Shown: positions 23,114 to 32,142 of the stretch, one piece after another
Layout: each line of letters begins with the position of its first letter
How positions within the stretch are numbered: the stretch's first letter is position 1
Assembly (NCBI GenBank): GCA_946479785.1
Contig: CAMLHQ010000020.1
Location: 1 to 47,820 of the forward strand
Origin: an uncultured Nitrospira sp.
GTDB lineage: Bacteria > Nitrospirota > Nitrospiria > Nitrospirales > Nitrospiraceae
Length of the DNA: 47,820 bases
Reading direction: 5' to 3'
The notes under the pieces: model-generated
Told to the model about the DNA's origin: nothing
Databases searched by the model: none
What the model saw: the letters and a program-made list of their open reading frames with translations, nothing else
Made by a program: the position numbers and the translations under genes

Positions 23114-25588
23114 ATGAGCCAGCCGTCAACCAGCTCTGTTTCCATTCAGATCCAGCCGATTCCTCCCACAATTTTGGAAGAAATCGAGACCTTCGAGAAG
23201 GAGGCCATGCGCATGCTGTCTGGAGAGATCGTCAATGATCTCTTCAAACCCTTTCGCCTCCAGTATGGAATCTACGGACAACGCCAGCCCGGGGTCCAAA
23301 TGGTCCGCATCAAGATTCCGTTCGGTGGAATCACGGCCAATCAACTACGGCGTGTCGCGGAACTGTCGGAACGCTATACAACTGGCGTCGGGCATGTGAC
23401 GACGCGTCAGGACATCCAGTTGCATTTTGCGGAACTGAAGGATGTGCCCACGATCATGCGAGGCTTGGCGGAGGTCGGCCTGACGACTCGGGAGGCTTGT
23501 GCCAACACGGTCCGGAACGTGACGGGCTGCCACCTTGCCGGTGTGTGCCAGGGAGAGGTCTTTGACATCACGCCCTATGCCAAGACCGTGGCCTATCATC
23601 TGTTGCGGAACCCGCTCAACCAGAGTCTGCCCCGCAAGTTCAAGATCGCCTTCTCCGGCTGCAAACACGACTGCGCCCTGACACCGATCCACGATATCGG
23701 GCTGCTCGCCGCGAAGAAAGAAGACGGCACGATCGGTTTCCGAATGGTTGCCGGAGGTGGCCTCGGTTCAGCCCCACGCATTGCACAAGTACTTCGCGAG
23801 TTCACGCCGATGGAAGAGCTGATTCCCAGCATTGAAGCTGTGATCAAGGTGTTCGATACGTTGGGCAACAGAAAGAATCGCAACAAGGCGCGCATGAAGT
23901 TCGTCATCGAAAGGCTAGGGTTTTCCGAATTCAGACGGCGCTGGGAAGAGACGTACGTCTCGATGGGATACGCCCGACCGAACAATGAACCGCTCAAACT
24001 GTTGCAGCACCAAGACGAGCCCGTGGCATTGATCATGCCGACGTCCAAGAGCTCGAAAGCAAGCGGGATCCAGACCAATGGCCATGTGCACGGCATGCAA
24101 CAGGAAACGCCGTTTGAAATGTGGAAGCGGACGAATGTGGTCCCTCAAAAGCAGACAGGCTACGCCGCGGCGGTCATCAAGCTGTTCATGGGGGATCTGA
24201 CGGCGGGGCAGATGTTGCACATTGCCGATCTGGCGGATCGCTATTCCAACGGCAACATCCGCACGACGATCAATCAGAACATGATCATCCGCTGGATACC
24301 GGAGTCTCAAATCGGCGATCTCTATGCGGATCTGGCCTCGCAGGGGCTTTCAGATCCCGGCGCCGAGCTGGTGGAAGACATTATCGCCTGCCCGGGCACG
24401 GATACGTGCGGCCTCGGCATCACTTCTTCAAAAGGACTCGCGCGGGCACTCGCCGAGGTGTTTCCTGCCGGCCGCGTGCCGGAGGATCTGAAGGACGTCA
24501 GTGTGAAAATCAGCGGCTGCCACAACGCCTGCGCGCAACACCACATCGCGACGATCGGGTTGCACGGAGTTGGGAAGCGTATCGGCGAGCACACGGCCCC
24601 ATTCTATGAATTGCATCTTGGCGGCAAGGTCAATGGCACGGCCAAGATTGGGCAGATGACGGTCAAGCTGCCGGCTAAAGCCGTGTCTGCTGCCATCACG
24701 CATTTAATCGATGTGTACCGCCGTGATCGCAAAACCGGCGAAGGGTTGCCGGCCTTTATCGACCGAGTCGGGAAGAATGCGCTGAAAGACGAGTTGATTC
24801 CCTACACGATCGTGCCGGCATTTGCGGACGATCCGACCTTCTACTACGACTGGGAAGGGGAGGAAGAATTCGTCCTTGAAGACCTCGGACCTGGCGAGTG
24901 CGCGGGTGGCGCGCTCGAAATGATCGAGAACGGCATTCTCGAAGCCGACCAGGAACTCTATCAAGCGAAACTCTTGGCGGATAACCATCAATATGCCGTG
25001 TCGGTGAACAAATCATACCGGGCGGTGTTGGCTGCGGCGAAGGCGCTTTTGGTGACAGAAGGATTGGAGCCGTCGAGCGACTCCGAAACGTTTATCGAAT
25101 TCGACAGTCGGATTGCTCAAAATGGCGTGGTCCCGGCAATCTATCGTGAACTGAACAAGAAGGTCGGCGATCTGGGTCCGAAAGAGACGACGGCGGAATC
25201 GGCTCGGGATAAGATGGCGTTTGCGAAAGGCTTCGTCGACGCTTGCCGGACTGCCACAGACAAGATGGGAAAGGATCTCAAACTGGCCGCCGCCAAGGAA
25301 GAGAAAACTCAGCCAGCAGCGGCCCAAGTCAAACCGGCCGCTCCGGTCCCCACGGGTGCCTCGGTCTACGACCTCCGCGGTGTGGCATGCCCGCTCAATT
25401 ATGTAAAGACCAAGCTCAAATTGGAGATGATGGATGCAGGCGAAAAGCTGGAAGTGTGGTTGGATGCGGGCGAGCCGATTAAAAATGTGCCGATGAGTTT
25501 GAAAAACGACGGCCATCTCGTGCATCTCCAAGAAGCCTTGGAGCCGGAAGCGGCGCATTACCGAATCCTTGTTGAAAAAGTAGAGTGA
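23114..25588 (+). CDS. Ferredoxin-type siroheme sulfite (or nitrite) reductase fused to a TusA-like domain
   Basis: An 824-residue protein predicted to reduce sulfite to sulfide with six electrons from ferredoxin, using siroheme and a [4Fe-4S] cluster. Two Nir/Sir half-repeats cover about residues 25-320 and 330-590. Each carries a C-x5-C plus C-x3-C set: C139/C145 with C183/C187, and C426/C432 with C469/C473. Residues about 610-730 form a helical HEPN-like region, an Ala/Pro linker follows, and 745-824 are a TusA-like sulfur-carrier domain with C759 in GVACPLN. The start at 23114 has GAGG 6 bases upstream. Nitrite as substrate is possible, but the neighbours favour sulfite. Confidence 0.87.
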   Translation: MSQPSTSSVSIQIQPIPPTILEEIETFEKEAMRMLSGEIVNDLFKPFRLQYGIYGQRQPGVQMVRIKIPFGGITANQLRRVAELSERYTTGVGHVTTRQDIQLHFAELKDVPTIMRGLAEVGLTTREACANTVRNVTGCHLAGVCQGEVFDITPYAKTVAYHLLRNPLNQSLPRKFKIAFSGCKHDCALTPIHDIGLLAAKKEDGTIGFRMVAGGGLGSAPRIAQVLREFTPMEELIPSIEAVIKVFDTLGNRKNRNKARMKFVIERLGFSEFRRRWEETYVSMGYARPNNEPLKLLQHQDEPVALIMPTSKSSKASGIQTNGHVHGMQQETPFEMWKRTNVVPQKQTGYAAAVIKLFMGDLTAGQMLHIADLADRYSNGNIRTTINQNMIIRWIPESQIGDLYADLASQGLSDPGAELVEDIIACPGTDTCGLGITSSKGLARALAEVFPAGRVPEDLKDVSVKISGCHNACAQHHIATIGLHGVGKRIGEHTAPFYELHLGGKVNGTAKIGQMTVKLPAKAVSAAITHLIDVYRRDRKTGEGLPAFIDRVGKNALKDELIPYTIVPAFADDPTFYYDWEGEEEFVLEDLGPGECAGGALEMIENGILEADQELYQAKLLADNHQYAVSVNKSYRAVLAAAKALLVTEGLEPSSDSETFIEFDSRIAQNGVVPAIYRELNKKVGDLGPKETTAESARDKMAFAKGFVDACRTATDKMGKDLKLAAAKEEKTQPAAAQVKPAAPVPTGASVYDLRGVACPLNYVKTKLKLEMMDAGEKLEVWLDAGEPIKNVPMSLKNDGHLVHLQEALEPEAAHYRILVEKVE

Positions 25589-25592
25589 CGCG

Positions 25593-25657
25593 GTGGCGGA
25601 CGAGTCCCTTGCTCGCGCCACGCGCACGATTGGAAAGCGCGGCGTTTCGGCGCCGCG
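25593..25657. other. Two tandem GC-rich hairpins between sir and cysH
   Basis: Hairpin 1 (25593-25621) pairs GTGGCG...CGAG with CTCG...CGCCAC around a 7-base loop. Hairpin 2 (25638-25657) pairs CGCGGCG with CGCCGCG around TTTCGG. No T-run follows either, so they are more likely RNA-stability, pausing or processing elements than terminators. The gap is 161 bases, much longer than the other junctions of this operon. Confidence 0.55.
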
Positions 25658-25749
25658 AGGGTGGGCGGGTGAGAATGAGACTGTGCTCGTTGGCCGCGCG
25701 CAGTCGGGGCTCATCACGCCGCCGCTTTTGAGTGGCTAGAAGAAAGTAA

Positions 25750-26457
25750 ATGGCGAAACTATCAACAGAGGAAATTCAAGCTTGGGGGCAGTCGCTCGAG
25801 GCGAAGCAGCCACAGGAGGTCTTGGCCGCCGCGATCGACCGCTATGCGCCGAAGATCGTGCTGGCCTGCAGCTTCGGTGCTGAGGATGTCGTGTTGGTCG
25901 ATATGATCCATCGGATCGATTCGTCCATCCCATTGTTTTATCTCGATACGGATTTTCTGTTTCCAGAAACGTATGCAGCGCGGGATCGCATCGTTCAGCA
26001 GTATGGCTTGAAGCCATCGCAGGTGCTACAAGTCAAATCATTGCTCACGCCGGAACGGCAGGCGGAGACTTATGGCCCGGCACTCTGGGGCAGCGATCCG
26101 GACCGTTGCTGCGAGCTGCGGAAAGTCGAGCCGCTCACTCGCCTGCTCAAGGGATTCGATGCCTGGATCACCGGGATCCGGCGGGAGCAGGCACCGACCA
26201 GAGCCAATGCCGGACTGATCGAGTGGGACGCCAAATTTCAGCTTGTGAAGGTGAATCCGCTCGCGAAATGGACGTGGGCTGACGTATGGACCTACATCAA
26301 GGTCTACGAAGTGCCATACAACGAATTGCACGACCGCAACTATCCCAGCATCGGCTGTACCCACTGTACGAAACCGGTGATGCCGGGTGAAGATGTCCGG
26401 TCCGGCCGGTGGCAGGGCCGCGAGAAGACCGAATGCGGACTCCATAAGGCGTCGTGA
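25750..26457 (+). CDS. cysH: Adenylyl-sulfate (APS) reductase, [4Fe-4S] CysH type
   Basis: A 235-residue enzyme that reduces APS to sulfite and AMP with thioredoxin or glutathione as electron source. The N-terminal PP-loop-like region is LACSFGAEDVVLVDM. The cysteine pattern marks the APS-using, cluster-binding class: C120-C121 (DRCCELRK) and C203/C206 (CTHC) ligate [4Fe-4S], and the catalytic C229 lies in ECGLH near the C-terminus. PAPS-specific CysH lacks the CC and CxxC pairs. No strong ribosome site precedes the ATG. Its stop overlaps the next start (GTGA). Confidence 0.93.
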   Translation: MAKLSTEEIQAWGQSLEAKQPQEVLAAAIDRYAPKIVLACSFGAEDVVLVDMIHRIDSSIPLFYLDTDFLFPETYAARDRIVQQYGLKPSQVLQVKSLLTPERQAETYGPALWGSDPDRCCELRKVEPLTRLLKGFDAWITGIRREQAPTRANAGLIEWDAKFQLVKVNPLAKWTWADVWTYIKVYEVPYNELHDRNYPSIGCTHCTKPVMPGEDVRSGRWQGREKTECGLHKAS

Positions 26458-27509
26458 CGGCCATGCAGGAATTCATCGCGAAAATCGCCAAGGGCCAGAA
26501 GGCCTCCAAAGATCTCACATGGGATGAGGCGAAACGGGCCATGAAAGCCTTGATCGAGGGCGAAGCCACAGCGGCGCAGGCCGGTGCGTTTCTCGTGGCC
26601 ATGCGATTCAAGATGGAATCCGTGACCGAGCTGGCGGCGTTTACCGCCACGGCGCGCTCATACATTGCGCCCCTTTCGATTCCGCGTGAATTAGGGGTTG
26701 TCGATCTACCGTCCTACGCAGGCAAGCAAGACACATTTCATGCGTTGGCCGGGGCTGCGATCGTTGCGGTTGCCGCCGGCGCCTCGATCCTCATGCATGG
26801 CTACGACGGGATTCCGGGTCGTCTTGGCAATGCGGGAGTGTTGAAGGCCTTGGGATTGCCGATCGATCTTGAGGCAAAAGCTGTCGCCGATGTGGTGGCC
26901 AAGCAAGGCTTTGCCTATCTCGACATTGCGCTCTATCATCCTCCGCTCTATCGGTTTCTAGAAATGCGCCAGGAATTGGGTGTGCGGAATGTGTTCCATC
27001 CGATCGCCAGATTGCTCAATCCGGCTCGTGCAACTTCGCAAGTGGTCGGGCTGACACATCCCCCACACTTTGAAAAAACTGCTGAAGCCCTTCGGATGCT
27101 GGGCACCCCCAGAGCCCTCGTAGTCAGAGGCGTCGAGGGCGACCCGGAGTTGTCGATTGCCATGGTCACCAAGGTCTTGGAGTTGCGCGACGAACGGATT
27201 GCACCGCTGACCTTGGCGCCCAAGGACGCGGGGCTGGCGATGGGTACGTCGCGTGAGATGGCGGGCTTCCCTCCCGAACAACGAGAAAAGGAAGCCGATC
27301 TCCTCAGGAGGATTCTGCACAACCAGATTCAAGGCGGCCAGCGCGACTGGGTTCTCCTCAATGCGGCTCTCCTGCTCTATGCGGCGGGCAAAGGTCATTC
27401 ATTGGCTGATTGTATGCCCCTGGCCCGTCGTGCGATCGAGAATGGCGCTGCAGCCAGAAAACTGGAAGCCCTCAGCCAGACGCCGGTGGCTGCCGGACGA
27501 AATTTTTGA
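26454..27509 (+). CDS. TrpD-like glycosyltransferase family 3 protein (TrpD2/YbiB type)
   Basis: A 351-residue protein with the anthranilate phosphoribosyltransferase fold: an N-terminal helical domain ([22 protein letters not shown], described in part) and a large alpha/beta domain. The PRPP-binding GTGGD motif of true TrpD is replaced by [15 protein letters not shown], so it is unlikely to be the tryptophan enzyme. YbiB/TrpD2 relatives bind nucleic acid rather than PRPP substrates. No trp genes are nearby. It overlaps cysH by 4 bases and lies directly before cysD, so it is co-translated with sulfate assimilation enzymes. The GTG at 26454 has AAGG upstream; an ATG at 26463 is the alternative. 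Function is unknown. Confidence 0.8.
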   Translation: MTAMQEFIAKIAKGQKASKDLTWDEAKRAMKALIEGEATAAQAGAFLVAMRFKMESVTELAAFTATARSYIAPLSIPRELGVVDLPSYAGKQDTFHALAGAAIVAVAAGASILMHGYDGIPGRLGNAGVLKALGLPIDLEAKAVADVVAKQGFAYLDIALYHPPLYRFLEMRQELGVRNVFHPIARLLNPARATSQVVGLTHPPHFEKTAEALRMLGTPRALVVRGVEGDPELSIAMVTKVLELRDERIAPLTLAPKDAGLAMGTSREMAGFPPEQREKEADLLRRILHNQIQGGQRDWVLLNAALLLYAAGKGHSLADCMPLARRAIENGAAARKLEALSQTPVAAGRNF

Positions 27510-27523
27510 CCAAGGATCTATCT

Positions 27524-28321
27524 GTGAAACACCTCCGCCAACTCGAAGATCAAAGCGTCTACATTCTCCGGGAAGCCTACAAGCATTTCGACAACCTTGC
27601 CATGCTCTGGTCGATGGGAAAAGATTCGACTGTGCTCCTGTGGCTGGCGCGGAAGGCCTTTTTCGGCCATGTCCCCTTTCCGTTGCTTCACGTGGATACG
27701 AGTTATAAGATCCCGGCCATGATCGAATATCGAGACCGCTTGGCCAGGGAATGGCATCTGAATTTGGTCGTGGGGCAGAATAAAGAAGCGCTTGCTGCCG
27801 GCATGAATCATACGCTGGGACGCGTTGTCTGCTGCACGGCGCTCAAGACCAATGGGCTCAAGCAGTTACTCGAACAGAAAGGGTATACCGGAGTCATTTT
27901 GGGCGTGCGCGCGGACGAGGAGGGCACCAGAGCCAAAGAGCGCTACTTCTCGCCTCGCGACAAGCATGGCGATTGGGACTTTCGCGACCAGCCGCCTGAG
28001 CTTTGGGATCAATTCAAGACGACGTTTCCTCCGGGCACCCACATTCGCATCCATCCTTTGCTTGATTGGACCGAAATCAATATCTGGGAATACATCAAAC
28101 TTGAGAACATTCCATTCATCGATCTCTACCTTGATAAAGGAGACGGTACCCGCTATCGCAGCCTCGGCTGCGCGCCCTGCACGACGCCAATCAAATCGAA
28201 CGCGAAGAGTGTGGACGACATTATCGAGGAATTGCGGCACACGACGGTGGCAGAGCGATCGGGACGGGCCCAAGACGAAGGCCGTGGAATGGAGCTCCTC
28301 AGAAAAGACGGGTATATGTGA
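27524..28321 (+). CDS. cysD: Sulfate adenylyltransferase subunit 2
   Basis: A 265-residue PP-loop ATP pyrophosphatase that, with CysN, forms APS from sulfate and ATP. The PP-loop is SMGKDS at residues 30-35. Further family blocks are [31 protein letters not shown] and [13 protein letters not shown]. The GTG at 27524 is chosen because AAGGAT sits 6-7 bases before it; the open frame extends to 27410 inside the TrpD-like gene but lacks similarity there. Length is slightly shorter than E. coli CysD (302). The stop overlaps the cysN start (GTGA). Confidence 0.94.
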   Translation: MKHLRQLEDQSVYILREAYKHFDNLAMLWSMGKDSTVLLWLARKAFFGHVPFPLLHVDTSYKIPAMIEYRDRLAREWHLNLVVGQNKEALAAGMNHTLGRVVCCTALKTNGLKQLLEQKGYTGVILGVRADEEGTRAKERYFSPRDKHGDWDFRDQPPELWDQFKTTFPPGTHIRIHPLLDWTEINIWEYIKLENIPFIDLYLDKGDGTRYRSLGCAPCTTPIKSNAKSVDDIIEELRHTTVAERSGRAQDEGRGMELLRKDGYM

Positions 28322-30174
28322 CCATGAATTCCACGGCTGTTCCTTCAAAACCGTCCGAGAGTCTCAACATTGTCATCGTGGGACACGTCGATCACGGCAA
28401 GTCCACTTTGCTCGGGCGTCTCTACGCTGACACCGGCTCGCTACCGGATGGCAAGTTGGAAAAGGTCCAGGCCATTTGTCGGCAGCAGGGCAAAGAGTTC
28501 GAATACGCCTTCTTGTTCGATGCGTTCTTGGAGGAACAGGAACAGGGCATCACCATCGATACGGCCCGGACATTTTTCATTTGGAAGGGCCGGCAGTACA
28601 TCATCATCGATGCGCCGGGGCATAAGGAATTTCTGAAGAACATGATTTCCGGTGCGGCGCGGGCCGAAGCGGCGCTGTTGCTGATTGATGCGCTGGAAGG
28701 CGTGAAAGAACAATCAAAAAAACACGGCTATCTCCTATCGCTCTTGGGTGTGCGCCAGTTCGCCGTCGCGGTCAACAAGATGGATCTCGTCGGCTATCGC
28801 CAGGATGTGTTCGAGGGAATCGAGAAGGAGTATCGGGAGTTTTTGGGACAATTCGGAGCGGTGCCGGAACAGATCATTCCGGTCAGCGCCAAACTCGGCG
28901 ACAATATTGCGAACCGAAGTCAGGCCATGGCCTGGTACAAGGGCCCTACCGTATTGGATATGCTCAGCCTCTTTAAGAAGGAGACGGTGCGGTCGGAGCA
29001 ACCACTGCGGTTCCCGGTGCAGGATGTCTATAAGTTCGATGCCCGACGTATTCTCGCTGGACGCATCGCAGCGGGGCGATTGAAGATCGGCGACCACCTC
29101 GTGTTTTCTCCGTCGAACAAGCGTGCAAACGTTAGGTCGATCGAGGCGTTCAACATCGAACCGGTTCCGACTGCAGCGGAAGCAGGGCATTCCGTCGGTA
29201 TCACGCTCGATGAACAAATTTTTGTTGAACGAGGCGAAATTGCCACTCATCAAGACCAGTTGCCTCTCGTCTCGACGGGATTCAAGGCCAATCTGTTTTG
29301 GCTGGGGAAACGTCCGTTGGAAAAGAACCGCAAGTATCTGTTGCGCGTCGCGACCAAAGAGGTGGACTGCGAGGTGGCGGCGATCCATCGAATCATCGAT
29401 ACGATGGACTTGAGTCAGCAGCAGGGCAGCACGGCGGTCAACCGCAATCAAGTGGCGGAGCTGACCTTACGGACCAAGGCTCCCGTGGCATTCGATCTCT
29501 CTTCCTCATTCGAAGCTACCGGCCGCTTCGTCCTGGTTGACGACTACGACATCGCCGGTGGCGGCATCGTGACTGAAATGGTCCGCGATGACCAAGAATT
29601 TCTCCGCGAAGAGGCGCGTCGTCGTGATTTTGCCTGGGTCAAGGGGGAAGTCGGCATCGAGGAGCGGGCTCAACAATACGGTCATCGCGCGGCCATCGTG
29701 CTCATTACCGGTGGGCGGCACACGGGCAAGTCGTTCCTGGCAAAGACGCTTGAAGCCAGGCTCGTTGCCGACGGCCGCCATGCGTACTTGCTGGATGGAG
29801 AAAACTTGAGGAGAGGTTTAGACGCAGACCTCTCGGAGGGCGAGCGCAGTCAAACCACAGAAATGGCCCGGCGCTACGGCGAAGTAGCCCGGCTCCTCGC
29901 CGATACCGGCTTGATTGTCGTGTCGACGACCAATCCGTTTGGCATGGGCTACATCGAGGCTGCGCAAGCGATTCGAACACTCGTGCATCCTACGCCGGTG
30001 ATCTCGGTTCATATGAGCAAGACGCCAGAAGAAGTCCTCCCCAATGCAGACATTGTCCTATCCGGTCCGGCCGATTTCGATGCGGCCACCAAGCGTATCT
30101 TGGATGAGCTGAAACGACGCGGTGTGCTGGCTCAAGCCATCGGGGCGAAGCCAACCTTCCAGTACTCCATTTGA
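28318..30174 (+). CDS. cysNC: Sulfate adenylyltransferase subunit 1 (CysN) fused to a divergent APS kinase (CysC) domain
   Basis: A 618-residue fusion. Residues 1-430 are CysN, an EF-Tu-like GTPase that drives APS formation: G1 GHVDHGKST at 22-30, G3 DAPGH near 99, G4 NKMD near 156, then two barrel domains. Residues 455-618 resemble APS kinase: P-loop TGGRHTGKS near 463-471 and [16 protein letters not shown]. Several kinase signatures are altered: the usual LDGDN is LDGEN, and the region where SPFR is expected reads NPFGMG. It may be inactive or altered. The GTG overlaps the cysD stop; an ATG at 28324 is also possible. The last gene of the sulfur operon. Confidence 0.9.
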   Translation: MTMNSTAVPSKPSESLNIVIVGHVDHGKSTLLGRLYADTGSLPDGKLEKVQAICRQQGKEFEYAFLFDAFLEEQEQGITIDTARTFFIWKGRQYIIIDAPGHKEFLKNMISGAARAEAALLLIDALEGVKEQSKKHGYLLSLLGVRQFAVAVNKMDLVGYRQDVFEGIEKEYREFLGQFGAVPEQIIPVSAKLGDNIANRSQAMAWYKGPTVLDMLSLFKKETVRSEQPLRFPVQDVYKFDARRILAGRIAAGRLKIGDHLVFSPSNKRANVRSIEAFNIEPVPTAAEAGHSVGITLDEQIFVERGEIATHQDQLPLVSTGFKANLFWLGKRPLEKNRKYLLRVATKEVDCEVAAIHRIIDTMDLSQQQGSTAVNRNQVAELTLRTKAPVAFDLSSSFEATGRFVLVDDYDIAGGGIVTEMVRDDQEFLREEARRRDFAWVKGEVGIEERAQQYGHRAAIVLITGGRHTGKSFLAKTLEARLVADGRHAYLLDGENLRRGLDADLSEGERSQTTEMARRYGEVARLLADTGLIVVSTTNPFGMGYIEAAQAIRTLVHPTPVISVHMSKTPEEVLPNADIVLSGPADFDAATKRILDELKRRGVLAQAIGAKPTFQYSI

Positions 30175-30300
30175 AGGATGCTGAAAACGGTCTCCAACTT
30201 CGTTCTCGGTCAGGCGTCCGCGTTTAGCAGAGGATTGGCCAGTCAAAAAATTGGTAGCTGTGCAGCGGGGAAATGACAAAGCATTGCGTCGGAGCCGTGT
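30175..30300. other. Intergenic stretch after cysNC, possibly a decayed dispersed repeat
   Basis: No gene and no terminator is visible. The segment 30177-30230 reads like a degenerate intergenic repeat of the kind I associate with Nitrospira chromosomes (a GGATGCTGAAAA... start and TTCGTTCTCGG). I found no second copy in this window, so this is from memory only. Confidence 0.25.
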
Positions 30301-30329
30301 TTGACTGCATTAAAACCGCTGTGTTACCG
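30301..30329 (+). promoter_or_regulatory. Candidate promoter of the mrp operon
   Basis: TTGACT (30301-30306), a 17-base spacer, then TTACCG (30324-30329; or TACCGT with an 18-base spacer), about 50 bases before the mrp start. The block CTGTGTTACC is identical, at the same spacing, in the yebC upstream region. Confidence 0.45.
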
Positions 30330-30380
30330 TACCACTCTTACTGTTCTGTCCACGATTGAGGACCTCATTAAAGAGTCAAA

Positions 30381-31301
30381 ATGTCTCCTGACAAGGACCT
30401 GAAATCCATCCTCGGCAGACTGAAGTATTCCGACGACGCCAAGGTCGTCCAGCAAATTACCGAGCAAATGAAGCAGGTGCAGGCCCGCATGGCCGGTATC
30501 AAGCACAAGCTCGTCGTGATGAGCGGCAAGGGCGGAGTCGGTAAGAGCATGACCACCGTGAATTTGGCCCTCGCATTGGCCCGTCAGAATGCGCGAGTCG
30601 GCCTGTTGGATGTCGATCTCAACGGTCCCTGTGTTCCGCGAATGTTAGGGCTGCACGGGCAATCGTTGACGATGACGCCGGAAGGGGCGATTCCTCCAAT
30701 CGGCCCGCTCGGTGTCAAAGTCGCCTCGATGGATTTTTTCCTGGGCGCTGCCTCGCCAGTACGCTGGAAGGGTCCGATGGACGTCAGTCCTGTGTGGTTG
30801 GGCTTGATGGAAATGAACGTGATCCGAGAATTTCTGGCCGATGTGGTATGGGGCGAGCTGGACTACTTGTTGGCTGACTTGCCGCCCGGTGCCGCGGCCG
30901 ACAAGCCACCGGTGATCGCAGGGTTCATCCCCGATCTGGCCGGTGCAATTGTCGTGACGACGCCTTCTGAAGTGGCCTCCGATGTCGTACAGAAATCCGT
31001 GACCTATGCCCGCGATATGGGCATCAAGGTGCTCGGCATTGTCGAGAACATGAGCGAGTACCGTTGCCCTTCCTGCGGCGAACTGAACGAGCTGTTCGAA
31101 GGGAACACTGAGGCCATGTGCGAGGCACTCGATCTTCCGCTATTGGGCCGGATTCCTTTTGATCGTAAACTCGCCCGGACCTTCGACAAGGGCGAACCCC
31201 TGCTGGACGAGACCTATCCGACCATCCAGCGGTATCAAGACATCGCCGGACGGATCAGGACTCTCTTGGACTATAAGAAGGTCTTGGCGGAAAAATTGTG
31301 A
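30381..31301 (+). CDS. mrp: Mrp/Nbp35-family ATPase (iron-sulfur cluster carrier)
   Basis: A 306-residue P-loop ATPase of the deviant Walker A type: MSGKGGVGKSMTT near residues 46-58. Other landmarks are GLLDVDLNGPCVPRMLG, LADLPPGAAADKP and TTPSEVASDVVQKSV. C230-x2-C233 (CPSC) is the bridging [4Fe-4S] site between two subunits. Such proteins carry and deliver Fe-S clusters in the cytoplasm. It lacks the DUF59 domain found at the N-terminus of many Mrp proteins. The downstream zinc-ribbon/PCP_red gene begins 22 bases later, so the two are probably co-transcribed and may act together. The ribosome site (AAAGAG) is weak. Confidence 0.92.
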   Translation: MSPDKDLKSILGRLKYSDDAKVVQQITEQMKQVQARMAGIKHKLVVMSGKGGVGKSMTTVNLALALARQNARVGLLDVDLNGPCVPRMLGLHGQSLTMTPEGAIPPIGPLGVKVASMDFFLGAASPVRWKGPMDVSPVWLGLMEMNVIREFLADVVWGELDYLLADLPPGAAADKPPVIAGFIPDLAGAIVVTTPSEVASDVVQKSVTYARDMGIKVLGIVENMSEYRCPSCGELNELFEGNTEAMCEALDLPLLGRIPFDRKLARTFDKGEPLLDETYPTIQRYQDIAGRIRTLLDYKKVLAEKL

Positions 31302-31323
31302 CGTTGATCTGAGAGGAGCTGCC

Positions 31324-32058
31324 ATGAAATTTGTGTGTCTCAACTGTGAAACCTATATGAACTTCGAGAAGGTCGAAAAGCCCGGCGAGGGGTCGCTCGG
31401 GGTCTTTTTCGGCTGCCCATCCTGCGGCGCCAAGTTTTCAATGGTCACCAACCCTGGTGAAACGCAGATGGTCAGCTCGCTCGGTGTCAAGTTAGGCGGC
31501 CGGACCGTGGCGGCTGAGCCATTCGAGATGACCCGGGGGACGCTCAAGGATGAAGCACAAGCAGGCTCCGGTCAGATGGCGGCCTATCTCAATGAAAAGA
31601 TCCAGGGCGGCCAATCGGTGGCGGCTTCGCCGGCGAAGGCTGGTGAGAAATCCAGTGGCGGCTGTCCGTTCTCCGCGATGGTGTCGGAGATGGGGCTTAC
31701 CTCCAGCGGAAAGCCAACGCATGAGAGTCGGGATTTCACCTGGACCCCCGATGCGAAGGAGAAGCTTGATCGGCTACCAGCCTTCGTCAAGCCGATGGTG
31801 CAGAGCAGTGTCGAAGCGTTCGCTCGCAAGCAGGGCTACCAGACGATCACCCTTCAAGTCATGGACGATTCCAAGAGTGATTCACCCAACGGCATGGCCT
31901 GGACGCCTGAAGCGCAGCAGCGCCTCGATAACATTCCGGATTTCATCCGTCCGATGGCCCGTAAGGAGATCGAGCGGCTGGCGAAAGAACGCGGAGCCAC
32001 CACGATCACAGCTCAAGTCATGGATGATGCCAAAGACAAGTTCATGAAATTCATGTAG
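31324..32058 (+). CDS. Zinc-ribbon protein with two PCP_red-like domains
   Basis: A 244-residue cytoplasmic protein. The N-terminus has a zinc ribbon (CLNC at residues 5-8 and CPSC near 38-41). A flexible Gly/Ser-rich middle has one isolated GGCPF. Two tandem copies of a roughly 50-residue module follow, starting at W140 (WTPDAKEKLDRLPAFVKPMV) and W193 (WTPEAQQRLDNIPDFIRPMA); both end in ITxQVMDD. This is the small PCP_red domain found at the C-terminus of dark protochlorophyllide reductase ChlB/BchB. No chlorophyll genes are in the window. The ATG at 31324 follows AGAGGAG; longer frames overlap mrp. Function is unknown; an Fe-S role with Mrp is a guess from adjacency. Confidence 0.85.
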   Translation: MKFVCLNCETYMNFEKVEKPGEGSLGVFFGCPSCGAKFSMVTNPGETQMVSSLGVKLGGRTVAAEPFEMTRGTLKDEAQAGSGQMAAYLNEKIQGGQSVAASPAKAGEKSSGGCPFSAMVSEMGLTSSGKPTHESRDFTWTPDAKEKLDRLPAFVKPMVQSSVEAFARKQGYQTITLQVMDDSKSDSPNGMAWTPEAQQRLDNIPDFIRPMARKEIERLAKERGATTITAQVMDDAKDKFMKFM

Positions 32059-32085
32059 TGCGCCTCGTCATGACGACTCAACGTC

Positions 32086-32120
32086 AAGGCCCATTCGGTT
32101 CACCGAATGGGCCTTTCCAT
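32086..32120 (+). terminator. Intrinsic-type terminator after the mrp operon
   Basis: A 13-bp perfect stem (AAGGCCCATTCGG with CCGAATGGGCCTT) closes a TTCA loop and is followed by TCCATT. It rules out an ATG at 32107 as the start of the next gene. Confidence 0.75.
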
Positions 32121-32142
32121 TGAGAGTCAAAGAGTTTTCTCT

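Noticed and set aside
28735..29451. 238-codon open frame on the - strand
   Set aside because: Antisense to cysN; a by-product of codon bias.
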